From Gemmatimonadaceae bacterium (GTDB lineage: Bacteria; Gemmatimonadota; Gemmatimonadetes; Gemmatimonadales; Gemmatimonadaceae), in the NCBI GenBank assembly GCA_013813715.1, contig JACCRF010000030.1:46423-110422 (forward strand): a stretch of 64,000 nt of DNA. The letters run 5' to 3'. Position 1 is the first letter of the stretch, and every line of letters starts with the position of its first letter. Below are positions 18,245 to 28,900 of this stretch, one piece after another. A program made the translations under genes and the position numbers. The notes beneath the pieces are model-generated. The model was not told the DNA's origin. It did no database searches and saw only the letters and a list, made by a program, of their open reading frames with translations.

Positions 18245-20371
18245 TCACCGCCGGAAAATTTTCCCCAGCGCTTTCTCCACCTTCTTTCCGAAGCTGTCGA
18301 TCTCCCGCTCGACCTGCCCCTCCCAACTTGTCGAATCCTGCCATTCCGGTTCGTACACCGGGGCTCCATGCTCCATGCACTCGGTTCTCGGGCCCAGGCC
18401 GGGTTTGAAGTACTCCGTCTTGCGTGCGGGGCACCAATCGTTAGCGATCCAGCCAGTTGTCGGATCTATCGTCACGACTTCGTCGAGGCCCGGTGGGGGC
18501 GCCCATGAATCGGGTGCCACCGGTTCCTTCCACCCCCGTGTGTAAAACTCCGCCCACGCCGGCGAGGCCAGCCGTCCGCCGGACGCATTGCCATTGATCG
18601 CGTGCGGGTCGTCGTAACCGAACCAGAATGCAGCGACCAGGTTCGGCGTGTATCCGACGAACCAGACATCGGTTCCGTCGTTAGTCGTTCCAGTCTTTCC
18701 CGCGATCATGCCGCGTGCGCCATGGTCGCGAATCGGTCTGCCGGTGCCGTAATCGACAACGGCGCGCAACATCGACGTTACCTCATAAGCATCACGCGGA
18801 TCGATGACGCGCTGGGGCGCGACCGTTTCGCTGCTCCACAGCGCCGTGCCGTCGCGGGTCTCGATGCGCTTGACGAGACGCGGGGCGATGCGGAACCCGC
18901 CGTTGGCGAATGGAGCATACGCGCGCACGAGCTCGATGGGCGTTACGTCAAGCGCGCCAAGCGCAACCGCTGGAACCGCCGGAATTTCGCTATCGATTCC
19001 CATCCGGTGCGCTCCCTCGATCACGCGTTGGAGGCCCACCGACTGGCTCACCCGCACGGCGGCGGCGTTCGACGACCGCATCAGAGCACGCCTGAAGGTG
19101 ATGAGTCCCAGATATTCGTCGTTGTAGTTCGACGGTGACCAGACCTTTCGGCCCTGGACCACTTCCACCGGCTCGTCACGCACGTCGGATGCGGGTGAGT
19201 ATCCCGCCGACATCGCGGCCGCGTACACGAACGGCTTGAATGCTGAACCGGGCTGCCGCTTCGCCTGTAATGCCCGATTGTAATTGCCACGCTCGTAGGT
19301 GCGTCCGCCGACGAGCGCGCGAACATCGCCGGTGCGAGGATCGAGCGCCACCATCGCACCCTGGATGGAATGAGCCTTCCCGTTCCACCAAGCTCTCGAC
19401 TCTCGTTGTATCGCCGCCGCGCGGCGGCGCACAGCGAGGTCGGCCGACGCCTGCGCCCGGCTGTCCAGCGTGGTGTACACCGTTACGTCGGCGACATCGG
19501 CTTCGCCCTGCTCGATCACCGAATCGGCTATCGCCCGGACAGCGTCGAGCGCGTACGAATCGTTCCGGGTGTCGGGACGCCACTGACTGCGTGCGATGCG
19601 CAAACGGGACGCCGAAAGTGCAGCGTAGCGCTCGGACGAGACGTAGCCTTCCTTCACCATCAGCGACAAAACGAGATTACGCCGCGCAAGTGCCCTTTTT
19701 GGATGCCGGCGCGGCGTGTACGCCGAAGGCGCCTTCGGAAGAGCGGCGAGCATCGCGCCTTCGGTGAGCGTCAGCCTGCCAACGCTTTTTCCGAACAGAT
19801 CCCGGCTCGCCGCCTCGATGCCATAAACGCCATTGCCCATGTAGATGGCATTGAGGTAGAGCTGGAAGATCTGATCCTTTGTAAGCGATTTCTCCATGAG
19901 TCTCGCGACCCGCAGCTCGATCAGCTTCTGCCGGAGTGATCTGTTCCTGTACTTCCGCACGACGAAGCTGTTGCGCGCGGCTTGCATCGTGATCGTACTG
20001 AATCCCTCACGCACGCCGAACGCGCGAATATTGCGAATTGACGCGCGCACGAAACCTCGCCAGTCGACCCCATCGTGCTTGTAGAATCGGCGGTCTTCGG
20101 TTGCGACGAACGCCTGCCGGACGTGACGGGGCACCTGTGAGATCGGTACGTTCATCCGGCGGACAACGGCAAGGCGTCCCATCAGCCGCCCGTTCCGATC
20201 GTAGATTCTTCCGCCTTCGTCCGGCTGGTAGGACTGGATCTGTCGGGCGCTCGGACAACTGTCGAAGCCGCAGCTCGCAAGCCACGCATCGCCGATGATG
20301 ACGGCGAGAATGCTTATTGCGAGTGCTCCTTTTATTATTCCGTCCCGCCGGCCCTCAATCTTCCAATTCAT
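18245..20371 (-). CDS. Class A penicillin-binding protein (PBP1A family)
   Basis: This 708-residue bifunctional peptidoglycan synthase has an N-terminal membrane anchor near residues 14-33. The glycosyltransferase-51 domain follows, with ATEDRRFYKHDGVD (catalytic Glu in ED) and FSTITMQAARN. The transpeptidase domain has the active-site SAFK within QPGSAFKPFVYAA, the SSN motif in MRSSNAAAVRVSQ and the KTGTTNDGTDVWFVG box. All key residues for both activities are intact. The tail is short and basic. The start codon is only ten bases from the start of the divergent deacetylase gene. Confidence 0.96.
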   Translation of the reverse strand: MNWKIEGRRDGIIKGALAISILAVIIGDAWLASCGFDSCPSARQIQSYQPDEGGRIYDRNGRLMGRLAVVRRMNVPISQVPRHVRQAFVATEDRRFYKHDGVDWRGFVRASIRNIRAFGVREGFSTITMQAARNSFVVRKYRNRSLRQKLIELRVARLMEKSLTKDQIFQLYLNAIYMGNGVYGIEAASRDLFGKSVGRLTLTEGAMLAALPKAPSAYTPRRHPKRALARRNLVLSLMVKEGYVSSERYAALSASRLRIARSQWRPDTRNDSYALDAVRAIADSVIEQGEADVADVTVYTTLDSRAQASADLAVRRRAAAIQRESRAWWNGKAHSIQGAMVALDPRTGDVRALVGGRTYERGNYNRALQAKRQPGSAFKPFVYAAAMSAGYSPASDVRDEPVEVVQGRKVWSPSNYNDEYLGLITFRRALMRSSNAAAVRVSQSVGLQRVIEGAHRMGIDSEIPAVPAVALGALDVTPIELVRAYAPFANGGFRIAPRLVKRIETRDGTALWSSETVAPQRVIDPRDAYEVTSMLRAVVDYGTGRPIRDHGARGMIAGKTGTTNDGTDVWFVGYTPNLVAAFWFGYDDPHAINGNASGGRLASPAWAEFYTRGWKEPVAPDSWAPPPGLDEVVTIDPTTGWIANDWCPARKTEYFKPGLGPRTECMEHGAPVYEPEWQDSTSWEGQVEREIDSFGKKVEKALGKIFRR

Positions 20372-20381
20372 CTTGAGACCA

Positions 20382-21452
20382 ATGTTGGTTCGTCAATACT
20401 TCATCGTCCTGATCGCGTGCAGTTCCCTTGTTGCCTGTCAGTCAGGCGGCGACAATGCCGCGCCCGGCACCGGCACAGCGGGAGCCGCGACAGTTGATAC
20501 ACCAGCGCGCTCGACTGATTCCAACCCCGCCAATACTTCCACCGCTCTTCCTGGAAAGCTCTCCGCCGCCGATTCGGCCCGCGCTCCCAACGAACTCGGC
20601 CGGATCCCAGTGGTCGAGTACCATCTCATAGGCGACAGCGACAGCCGATGGGGCCGGGAACGAGGGCGCTTTCGCCGGGATCTCCTGTTGCTCTACGAGC
20701 GGGGATACCGTCCGGTGTCGATCTCGCAGGTATTGGACCGCAAGATCGACCTCCCCCGTGGCCTCTCACCCGTCGTATTCGTGTTCGACGACGCGTCGCC
20801 CGGCCAGTTCAAGTACATCGAGAGGAACGGCGAGCTGGAGATCGATCCGGGAAGCGGAGTCGGGATCTGGCTGGACTTCCGGAAGTCGCATCCGGATTGG
20901 AGCAACGCTGGCGTGTTCTGCATGCTGTCCGGCGCAGCGGCGGGCCGGTCGTTTTTCGGGGACAAAGGCATCGAGGGCCAGAAGAGCGAGTGGCGATTCC
21001 AGAAGGTGAAGTTCCTCGCCGATAACGGTTTCGAGCTTTGCAATCACACTCTCTGGCACGCGAACCTCGCCAAGTATCCGGACGCGTTCGTCCAGGAGCA
21101 GATCGCACGCGGTGTACTGGCGATCGATTCGGCTGTCCCCGGTTACAAGGTGCGGACATTCGCGCTTCCGCTCGGTGTGTGGCCGAAGAACCGTGCGCTA
21201 GCCAAGTCCGGCTCATGGACCGATCCGAAGAGTGGAAAGGTGACTCGCTACTACTTCGATGCGGTGCTGGAGGTGTCGGGAGGCCCCACCCGCAGTCCGC
21301 ACGATCCGAAGTTCAATCCGATCAGCATCAATCGCATTGAGGTGTTCGGCGATGAGCTCGAGAGAACCCTCGACAGGCTCGACAAGAACAACTCGAGGTA
21401 CGTTTCGGATGGGGATCCGCGTATCGTTGCACGGCTACCAGGTAACGGGTAA
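20382..21452 (+). CDS. Polysaccharide deacetylase-like lipoprotein
   Basis: The protein is about 356 residues from the ATG at 20382. It has a lipoprotein signal ending in SSLVAC (Cys near residue 19), then a Thr/Ala/Ser-rich spacer and a NodB-type deacetylase domain. Motif 1 is VFVFDDASPGQF, with the acidic pair, and motif 2 is CNHTLWHANL, giving the two His that bind metal. Such enzymes remove acetyl groups from cell-wall or other polysaccharides. The frame is open back to 20295, but the lipobox argues for 20382. The last codons (PGNG and stop) lie inside an ACGGGTA repeat. Confidence 0.85.
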   Translation: MLVRQYFIVLIACSSLVACQSGGDNAAPGTGTAGAATVDTPARSTDSNPANTSTALPGKLSAADSARAPNELGRIPVVEYHLIGDSDSRWGRERGRFRRDLLLLYERGYRPVSISQVLDRKIDLPRGLSPVVFVFDDASPGQFKYIERNGELEIDPGSGVGIWLDFRKSHPDWSNAGVFCMLSGAAAGRSFFGDKGIEGQKSEWRFQKVKFLADNGFELCNHTLWHANLAKYPDAFVQEQIARGVLAIDSAVPGYKVRTFALPLGVWPKNRALAKSGSWTDPKSGKVTRYYFDAVLEVSGGPTRSPHDPKFNPISINRIEVFGDELERTLDRLDKNNSRYVSDGDPRIVARLPGNG

Positions 21453-21460
21453 CGGGTACT
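21441..21460. repeat. ACGGGTA-family repeat, copy 2, spanning a stop codon
   Basis: The segment reads GGTAACGGGTAACGGGTACT: two full GGTAACG units and a partial third. It supplies the last three sense codons and the TAA stop of the deacetylase gene and extends towards the stop of the convergent TPR-like gene at 21465. Confidence 0.6.
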
Positions 21461-21464
21461 GGAT

Positions 21465-21995
21465 TCAGAACCTCCACCCGCGCAGACTCTGCAACGCCGA
21501 GTCCAGCGCCTCGCGCTGTTCCCGATTCTGAGCTGTCACGAGCAGCTCCTCGTAGGTGCGAATCGCAAGCTCCAGGGCCTCGTGGTTCTTCTCTGCCCCG
21601 GCCACCGCCGCCGCATTGTCGGCGACGTTCGCGCGTGCGAGATCGTCATCGGGGAATCGGGTGGAGACCTGCTGCCATCTCGCGACTCTGTCTCTCGGAT
21701 GCGACTCTGAAAGCGCCCACAGATGCCACCCGGCACGGTTCCCGGGATCGGCGGCGATCGCCCTCGAAGCCAGCTCACCCACTGGCTCCGGACCACGCCC
21801 GGCCAGCCAATAGGCGTTGGCCAGCGCAATGAGCGCATGCGCATCGTCGGGACGCTCGGCGGCGGTCCGCTCGAGCTCGAGAATGGGATCGGTGTCTTCG
21901 TTCAAGGGATCGATTAGCGTTCGAGGTGAATCGAAGGGCCTGTTGCGAAAGATACCCAGCAGCGTCTGGACAATTGCAGCGGGCATGTGTACCAT
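21465..21995 (-). CDS. Tetratricopeptide-like protein
   Basis: The protein is about 176 residues from ATG 21995 (ATG 21986 is the alternative; the frame is open further to 22118, but that part is Cys/Gly-rich and unlike the rest). Helical repeats of TPR type are visible: DDAHALIALANAYWLAGRGPEPVGEL, then IAADPGNRAGWHLWALSE and ALELAIRTYEELLVTAQN. There is no signal peptide or catalytic motif. It is probably a scaffold or binding protein of unknown partner. It is divergent from rho and convergent with the deacetylase gene. Confidence 0.65.
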   Translation of the reverse strand: MVHMPAAIVQTLLGIFRNRPFDSPRTLIDPLNEDTDPILELERTAAERPDDAHALIALANAYWLAGRGPEPVGELASRAIAADPGNRAGWHLWALSESHPRDRVARWQQVSTRFPDDDLARANVADNAAAVAGAEKNHEALELAIRTYEELLVTAQNREQREALDSALQSLRGWRF

Positions 21996-22124
21996 TCTTG
22001 GACTAGCGCAGCCCAGAGAGGCGCGCCTACTATGAATTTGAAGTTGCGGGAAGTCGCGTGAGTCCGGCCCGCGCCCGCCGCAGCAGCCAGTCGCGCTACC
22101 TTTTCCCTGCCACACCACAACTCG

Positions 22125-23699
22125 ATGAACGAACGCCGACGTCCTTTTCGTCGCGGCCGAGGCCCACGCCCGTCTGGTCCTCGCGGCAATGAGCCGTATG
22201 GGGATACCGACCCGTACCGCGATACAGTTGACTCAGCATCACCCGACAACGAGAGCATAGATGCTCCCATACCTCGCATTGATATGAATGGCCAATCGGA
22301 CGACGACTCCGACTTCACCGGTTCCATCGACGCACCCCCGCCCGCGTATGAGCGCAACGACCCGATCGTGCCTCCGCCCTTCAACGACCAGCAGCAGCGC
22401 AATCAGTACGGACCTCCCGGCGGAAACCGCAATCAGCAGGACCGGGGCGACGGCCGGAATGACGGGCGCAACGATGCGCGCCGCGACGGCCGCCGCAACC
22501 AACGCAATCCGCGCGGACGCGGACGCAACAACAGGCCGCAGCGCGACCAGCCTCCCCGCCAGGCAACCGCGCCAATCGTACCCGATGGCGAGACGACAGG
22601 GTGGTATGACACTTCGCGGGATGGGGGATTCATCCGCCGGGCCGCCAACAGCTACCTCGTCGATCCCGCAGATGCGTTCATCCCGCTGGCACTCGGGCGC
22701 CAGTACAACCTCCGGCGCGGCGACGCGGTATTCGCGACGACCGGCCGCGACCAGCGCGGACGTATCATCGCCGCTGAGATAACCCAGATCAATGGAGACG
22801 ACCCCGCGCTCGCAGCGAGAAGACCCGATTTCGGCGCACTCACCGCATCGTATCCCGAGCGCAAGCTGACGCTCGAGACGGGCCGGCCCGCGAAAGGCGG
22901 ACCGGAGCTGACTCGCCGCGCGATCGACCTCATCGCCCCGATAGGATACGGGCAACGCGCACTCATCGTCGCTCCCGCACGGGCCGGGAAGACCATGCTG
23001 CTCCAGGCAATTGTCGAAGGCGTCGCGGTGAACCATCCGCAGGCGGCACTGTTGGTATTGCTCGTCGACGAGCGCCCCGAGGAAGTGAGCGAGATGATCA
23101 CCTGGGGATACGGCGAGGTCGTCGCATCCAGCTTCGATATGCCGGCTGCGCGCCACACCGACGTGACCGAGATGGTCCTCGAAAGAGCGCGCCGCCTCGT
23201 CGAGCTCGGCAAGGACGTGGTGATCGTCCTCGATTCCATCACACGCATGGCCCGCGCTTACAACACCGTCGAGCGCGGCACAGGCCGCACCCTCAGCGGC
23301 GGCCTCGATGCAACCGCGATGGCAAGGCCAAAGGCCTTCTTCGGATCGGCCCGGTCTGTCGCCCCGGAGCACGGTGGCGGTTCGCTGACGATCATCGCCA
23401 CCGCCCTCGTCGAGACCGGCTCTCGCATGGATGACGTGATCTTCGAGGAATTCAAAGGCACCGGCAACTGCGAGATCAAGCTCGACCGGTCGCTGGCCGA
23501 GAAGCGGATCTACCCTGCCATCGACGTGTCGACGAGTGGCACGCGCCGCGAGGACAAGCTGTTCCGGCCGGACCAGCTCGAGCACGTTTATACGCTCCGC
23601 CGGGGGCTCCAGCAGATGCCCTCCTCCTCTGCTATGGAGTGGCTGATCAAGCGAATAGCCGCGACACCCGGTAACGACGCGCTGCTGGAAGGCCTCTAA
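22125..23699 (+). CDS. rho: Transcription termination factor Rho with disordered N-terminal domain
   Basis: This 524-residue RNA helicase terminates transcription. The primary RNA-binding fold includes [17 protein letters not shown], then [13 protein letters not shown]. The ATPase core has Walker [19 protein letters not shown], Walker [15 protein letters not shown] and the secondary RNA-binding Q/R loops near [21 protein letters not shown] and [22 protein letters not shown]. The usual N-terminal Rho_N helical domain is not visible. Instead residues 1-150 are low complexity: Arg, Gly, Asn, Asp and Gln rich, with RGRG and RNN repeats. Such tails occur in Rho of some other phyla and can alter RNA binding or drive condensates. 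Termination function is certain; the tail's role is not. Confidence 0.97.
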   Translation: MNERRRPFRRGRGPRPSGPRGNEPYGDTDPYRDTVDSASPDNESIDAPIPRIDMNGQSDDDSDFTGSIDAPPPAYERNDPIVPPPFNDQQQRNQYGPPGGNRNQQDRGDGRNDGRNDARRDGRRNQRNPRGRGRNNRPQRDQPPRQATAPIVPDGETTGWYDTSRDGGFIRRAANSYLVDPADAFIPLALGRQYNLRRGDAVFATTGRDQRGRIIAAEITQINGDDPALAARRPDFGALTASYPERKLTLETGRPAKGGPELTRRAIDLIAPIGYGQRALIVAPARAGKTMLLQAIVEGVAVNHPQAALLVLLVDERPEEVSEMITWGYGEVVASSFDMPAARHTDVTEMVLERARRLVELGKDVVIVLDSITRMARAYNTVERGTGRTLSGGLDATAMARPKAFFGSARSVAPEHGGGSLTIIATALVETGSRMDDVIFEEFKGTGNCEIKLDRSLAEKRIYPAIDVSTSGTRREDKLFRPDQLEHVYTLRRGLQQMPSSSAMEWLIKRIAATPGNDALLEGL

Positions 23700-23734
23700 G
23701 GTTTACCGGCCTGCGCCTTGCTCTTGAGGCGTCC

Positions 23735-25945
23735 ATGATAGGGTCCCGTCTCGGGAGCGCCCTCGGAGCGGCAGTCATCCTGCTGTCGGCTCCGATTGCC
23801 CTTGCCGCCCAGCCCGCCGCAAAGCCGCCGCCAGTGAACCCTGAGGTCGTGGACCTGGTGTTCAAGGGCGTCGAGGTCATGGAGCAGGCCGATATCAAGA
23901 AGAGCATCGCGACCGATGCATCGCATTGCGTCAGCGTCGTTCTCACGCCCGTGTGCTGGATCAGCAAGGCGAAATACTTCTATCGCCGGAAGTATCTCGA
24001 TCGCGAGGAATTCGAGCGCGACCCGCTTCGCATCCGCGTGTTCTACTGGAAGCGGGGGTATCGCGACGCCACAGTGGATACGCTTGTGACGCCGAAGGGA
24101 GCCGACAAGGTCGCTGTGACCTTCCTGGTCAAGGAGGGCACGCCGACACTTGTCTCTGACTTGAACGTCAGGCAGAAGGATACTGTGCTGAGCGAGCAGG
24201 AGGTGGCCGGCCGCGTGGTGCTCGGTGAGAACAGCCCGCTCAACCTCCTCCGGCTCGATTCGAGCGTTGTCTTCCTCCAGCAGAGTCTCTGGGAGAAGGG
24301 CTACGCCGACGCGGTGCTGGACACTACCGTGGTCGTCGACACGGCCGCGAAGCGGGCGACAGTCGAGGTCACGATCGATCCAAAATGGAAGGCGACGATC
24401 GCCGACATCATCGTCGAGGGTAATCAGAAGACCTCGACGCGGACGATCATGAAATCCCTCACCATCCACCCCGGCGACGTGTTCCGCAGGTCGGAAATGC
24501 TGCGAAGCCAGCGCGCGCTCTATGAGTCGGCCCTGTTTCGCCGCGCTGCGATCGAGATTCCGAAACAGGGAGACTCCTCCAAGGTCATCATAGTGACCGT
24601 TCAGGAATCACCGCGTAAGGCAGTTCGGTTAAGCGCCGGCTTCAATACTGTCGACTTCGTTCAAGTCGAGGGCCGCTATACCCACAACAACTTCTTCGGC
24701 TCGGCGCGGCAACTGGATATCCAGGGTGGCGTCGGCAACCTCCTGGCGCGATCTCTAAATGGGCGGTTCGTTTTCCGCGACGCGACTGAAACGCTGGGCA
24801 GCGACCGCGGCCGGTATTTCGCGCCAACGTATAACGCCAGCGCCAACCTCCGGCAGCCGTGGTTCAGGGGGCAGGCGAACGAGTTGTCGCTGAGTCTCTT
24901 CACGCACCGCCGGAGCGCACCCGGCATCTATGTCGATCGTGGCTTCGGCACGAGCGCAACATTCACGCGGGAAGTCATCGAGCGCACCCCGGTGAGCGCG
25001 AACTATCGTGTGGAGATCAGCAAGGTGGACGCCGGCGACGTGTATTTCTGCGTGAACTATGGCGTCTGCGATCGCCCGACTCTAGACGCGCTGCGGGACA
25101 GGCAGCGCTTCTCCCCGTTTACGCTCACCGGCTCGATCGACCGCGCGAACGACCCGTTCGCTCCTAACAGGGGATACCGCGGAACTGTCGGGGTCGAGCA
25201 CGCATCGGGGTTCACTCTTTCCGACTTCCGATACAACCGAGCGAGCGCCGACGCGGCCGCGTACTACCAGATCAGAAATCGCGGCGCGCTCGCCGCGCAC
25301 TTACGACTCGGCTGGGTGAAAGCGCTCGGCAGCACAGCCCGGGCCCTTGGTGCTGATACTGAAGAGGATATCCTGCATCCGGGAAAGCGGTTCTATGCCG
25401 GCGGTTCACAGTCGGTTCGTGGATATGGCGAGAACCAGCTCGGGCCGCGCGTGCTCACGGTACCGGCCTCGACCCTTCGGCGCGGAGACTCCACGTGTAC
25501 CGAGAATATCGCGATCACTGTCTGCAATCCGAACGCCCCGGCACTCGCTAACCGCGACTTCGAGCCGCGTCCACTCGGCGGCAACATCGTCGCCGAAGCG
25601 AGTGCCGAGCTTCGATTCCCTGTCTGGCGCGCGCTGCTTGGCGCCGTGTTCGTGGACGCAGGATATGTTTCGCAGCGGATTGACGCCGAGCTGCCGCGCA
25701 GCAAGGCGGCAGTGACGCCCGGGTTCGGCGTGCGGTATCGCTCGCCGGTAGGACCCATTCGCGTGGATATCGGTATCAATCCCGGACTTCCTGAGACGCT
25801 GCCAGTCGTCAGCGAGGAATTCGTTGACGGCGAGCGACGTCTCGTAACCCTTCAAAAAAGTCGTGAGTTCACAGGTTTTCGAAGTGGCCTACGCGGTCTC
25901 CTCGACCGGATGACGCTGCACCTCTCAATCGGCGAGGCCTTCTGA
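23735..25945 (+). CDS. tamA: Outer-membrane assembly protein, Omp85 family (TamA-like)
   Basis: This 736-residue protein carries a signal peptide (cleavage after ALA near residue 28), POTRA-type domains in roughly the first half (IADIIVEGNQKTSTRTIMKSL and similar) and a C-terminal 16-strand-type barrel. The conserved barrel motif SVRGYGENQLGPR near residue 558 is the VRGF/Y signature of Omp85 proteins, and the last strands (VRYRSPVGPIRVDIGIN) are typical. I call it TamA-like rather than BamA because a TamB gene follows at once (TGATG overlap at 25945). Cysteine pairs (CVSVVLTPVC, CVNYGVC and CTENIAITVC) could form disulfides. Confidence 0.88.
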   Translation: MIGSRLGSALGAAVILLSAPIALAAQPAAKPPPVNPEVVDLVFKGVEVMEQADIKKSIATDASHCVSVVLTPVCWISKAKYFYRRKYLDREEFERDPLRIRVFYWKRGYRDATVDTLVTPKGADKVAVTFLVKEGTPTLVSDLNVRQKDTVLSEQEVAGRVVLGENSPLNLLRLDSSVVFLQQSLWEKGYADAVLDTTVVVDTAAKRATVEVTIDPKWKATIADIIVEGNQKTSTRTIMKSLTIHPGDVFRRSEMLRSQRALYESALFRRAAIEIPKQGDSSKVIIVTVQESPRKAVRLSAGFNTVDFVQVEGRYTHNNFFGSARQLDIQGGVGNLLARSLNGRFVFRDATETLGSDRGRYFAPTYNASANLRQPWFRGQANELSLSLFTHRRSAPGIYVDRGFGTSATFTREVIERTPVSANYRVEISKVDAGDVYFCVNYGVCDRPTLDALRDRQRFSPFTLTGSIDRANDPFAPNRGYRGTVGVEHASGFTLSDFRYNRASADAAAYYQIRNRGALAAHLRLGWVKALGSTARALGADTEEDILHPGKRFYAGGSQSVRGYGENQLGPRVLTVPASTLRRGDSTCTENIAITVCNPNAPALANRDFEPRPLGGNIVAEASAELRFPVWRALLGAVFVDAGYVSQRIDAELPRSKAAVTPGFGVRYRSPVGPIRVDIGINPGLPETLPVVSEEFVDGERRLVTLQKSREFTGFRSGLRGLLDRMTLHLSIGEAF

Positions 25946-28900
25946 TGCGAACGGCCCTCACCCGTGCGTTAGCAGCCATCGCCGTGGTGCTCCTTATCGC
26001 GGTTGCCGGCGTGTTCGTCATCACGAACACCGAGTGGGGTCGCGAGCAGGTGCGCCGGCGCGCAGTCGCGTCGCTGAAAAACAGCGCGCACGGGATCGTC
26101 AGCATTGGACGCGTGAGCGGCAATCTTCTCGAAGGGTTCGCGCTCCACGACCTGGTGATCACCGATAGCTCAGGCGCCCCTTTTGTCGACGCCGACGAGG
26201 TGCAGGCTCGCTACGGACTGCGGTCGCTCACTTCCAGCCGGTTGGACTTCGACGACGTCCGACTCGTGCGGCCGGTTATTGTTCTCGACCGCCAGCCGGG
26301 TGGCAGGTGGAACTACGACCGCATTTTCCCGCGCGATACGCTGGCGCCCGGCGGCCGTCGCAAGACAGGCTGGGGCACGTGGATCAGGTTCACCGACGTC
26401 ACGATCGTGAACGGAGACCTCACGGTGAGGTCGCCATGGGAGCCCGACGCCGCGCTCACCGGCGCGGAACGCGACGACGCGTTGCGGCGCTCGCTCGGCC
26501 CCAAGGGGCGGCTTCGCATTGAAGAAGTGCCCGGTGGATACCAGAAGGTCTCGACGTTCCACAGGATCAACGCGTCGCTGCCGCTACTCCGACTCGAAGA
26601 TCCCGGTTATACGACACGCGTCGCCAATGTCAGCTCTCTCGACATGATCGCCGAGCCGTTCCGGCCGCCAACCGTCGAAGTCCGTTCGCTTACCGGCGGC
26701 TTCGAATTTGACGACGACTCGGTGTGGTGGAAGGGCGCGCGTTTTGGACTGCCGAACAGTCGGCTGGCGGGTAACGGCCGCTACAATCTGCGCAACGGAG
26801 ACCTCGCCTTGCGGCTCGAGGCGAACCCCGTTGCCACTGCCGATATTCGGTGGGTCGATCCGGGAATCCCTGAGAAGGGCTCGGGGACTCTCAACTTCCG
26901 CCTCGACTGGCTGGGCGATACCAGCATCTACGTGGCACGCGGCGCCGACGTCACGATCGGCAGCGCTCGGCTGCGCGGCGATCTCGGCCTCACCATGAGC
27001 GACGGTTTCGCGCTTCACGACACGAATTTGCGGTTCACCAATCTCGACACCCGGTTGATCCAGCAGATCTTTCCCACCGTCAAACCGCCTCGGCATGGAA
27101 TTCTTGCCGGCCGGGCCGAACTTGCCGGAAACCAGAGATCGCTCGACGTGGATAGTGACGTGACATTCGACGACCGGCGGTCCGGACGCAGCCGCGTGTT
27201 AGCCGTGGGCCAGATGGGATTCGGGAACGGAGCATTCAACGCTGACAACCTGCGCCTCACCATGCGGCCGGTGCAGGTGGATCTGATGCGCGAGTTCGCG
27301 CCCGACCTGCCGCTCAGAGGAGTCCTTGCCGGAACGGCGACGCTCAACGGCTCCACCAGATCGCGCATGACGGCGCGGGCCGACATCACCCATGTTGACC
27401 GCGGCGCCACATCGCGCATCACCGGAACGGGCACCGTCCGGACACCACCGGGCACGACCATCGCGAGCTCCTGGTTCGATATCGACTCGCGCCTGCATCC
27501 GCTCTCGCTCATCACCGCCGGCCGTTTCGTTCCGAAGGCAGGACTTCGCGGAATGGCGTCCGGGCCAATGCACATTACAGGCACGATGCGCAATCTTGCC
27601 CTCCGTTCAAATCTCACTTTCCCCGATGGAGGTTCGCTCGGGCTGACGGGCACATTCGATCTGGCTGGCCGGATGAAGGGATACGATGTCGACTTGACCG
27701 CCAGTCTCTTCAACGCCAATGCCGTCATCGAGAAGGCACCACCAACCTCTATCACCGCCACCGCTTCCGCCGACGGTCGCGGATTCGATCCAGCCACGAT
27801 GCGCGCCCGGCTTGTGGCAGACATCCAGTCGTCCACCTACGACACTCTCGCCGTCACGTCAGCCGTTGTCCGACTCGCCGCTGAGAACGGAATGGCACGA
27901 ATCGACACGCTTGTCGTCGAGATTCCGCAGGGCAGCGCTACTGCCAGCGGCACGTTCGGCCTGGCGCGCGGACGCAGCGGTGAACTCCGCTACCAGGCCG
28001 CGGTGGATTCACTGCACCGTCTTGCTTCGCTGCTGCCGCCCCCCGGGGGAGACAGCTTAGTGCCACCGCGGCCGGGAATTCTCGCGCGCCGAACGGCGAG
28101 AGTTCGAGCCGATTCCGCGCGCACGGCCAAAGCGGAAGAGGTGGAACGTGCGGCGACTGGCAAGCCACTTCCGACACTGGCAGCGGTGGATACGCCGCGA
28201 GTCGTCAGGCGCACCGAGCTGTCGGGTTCTGTCCGCGCGGAGGGCGTCGCCACCGGCAACATCCGCGACTTCGGGGTTCGCGGCACAGCGAGTGGCGAGA
28301 AGATCGTCGCCCGCGGGAATACACTTGAAAAATTTGTCTCCGAGTACACCTGGGGCAACGCGCTGACGCCGCAGTCCAACGTCAACGTCAAGGCCACCGC
28401 ATCGGATGTGGTCGCCAGCGGATTTGACCTCGATAGTGTCGAGACGCGAATCACGTATCGGAAACCGGCCGGGACGGCGTCCGTCGCGGTTCGGCAGGAC
28501 GATCGATCCCGCTACAGCGTTAATGCGGACTACACGCTCGACAAGGTCAGGAATGAGCTCCGGCTCAACCAGATGCAGCTCAGGTTCGACACGACTGTCT
28601 GGTCCAGCATGCGTCCCTCGGTTGTCCACTGGGGATCGGCGGGCGTAGACGTCGACAAGCTCGAGATGCGCAACACCGCGAATGGTCGCATCTATGTGGA
28701 TGGGCTGATCCCGAAGGAAGGACGTGCGAACCTCGAGGTCGCGGTCGACAATTTCGCGGTCGAGGACATCATCCAGCTCGCCCAAAGCGATATCGATGCG
28801 AAGGGACTTATCTCTTTCAACGTCAAGGCGGCGGGAACGGCTTCCGATCCGACGTTCAGCGGCGCGTTCGGCACACAGCGCTTTTTCTACAACGGTACTC

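Noticed and set aside
22239..23585. 448-codon open frame opposite rho
   Set aside because: Antisense shadow of a strongly conserved gene; no family features or ribosome-binding site.
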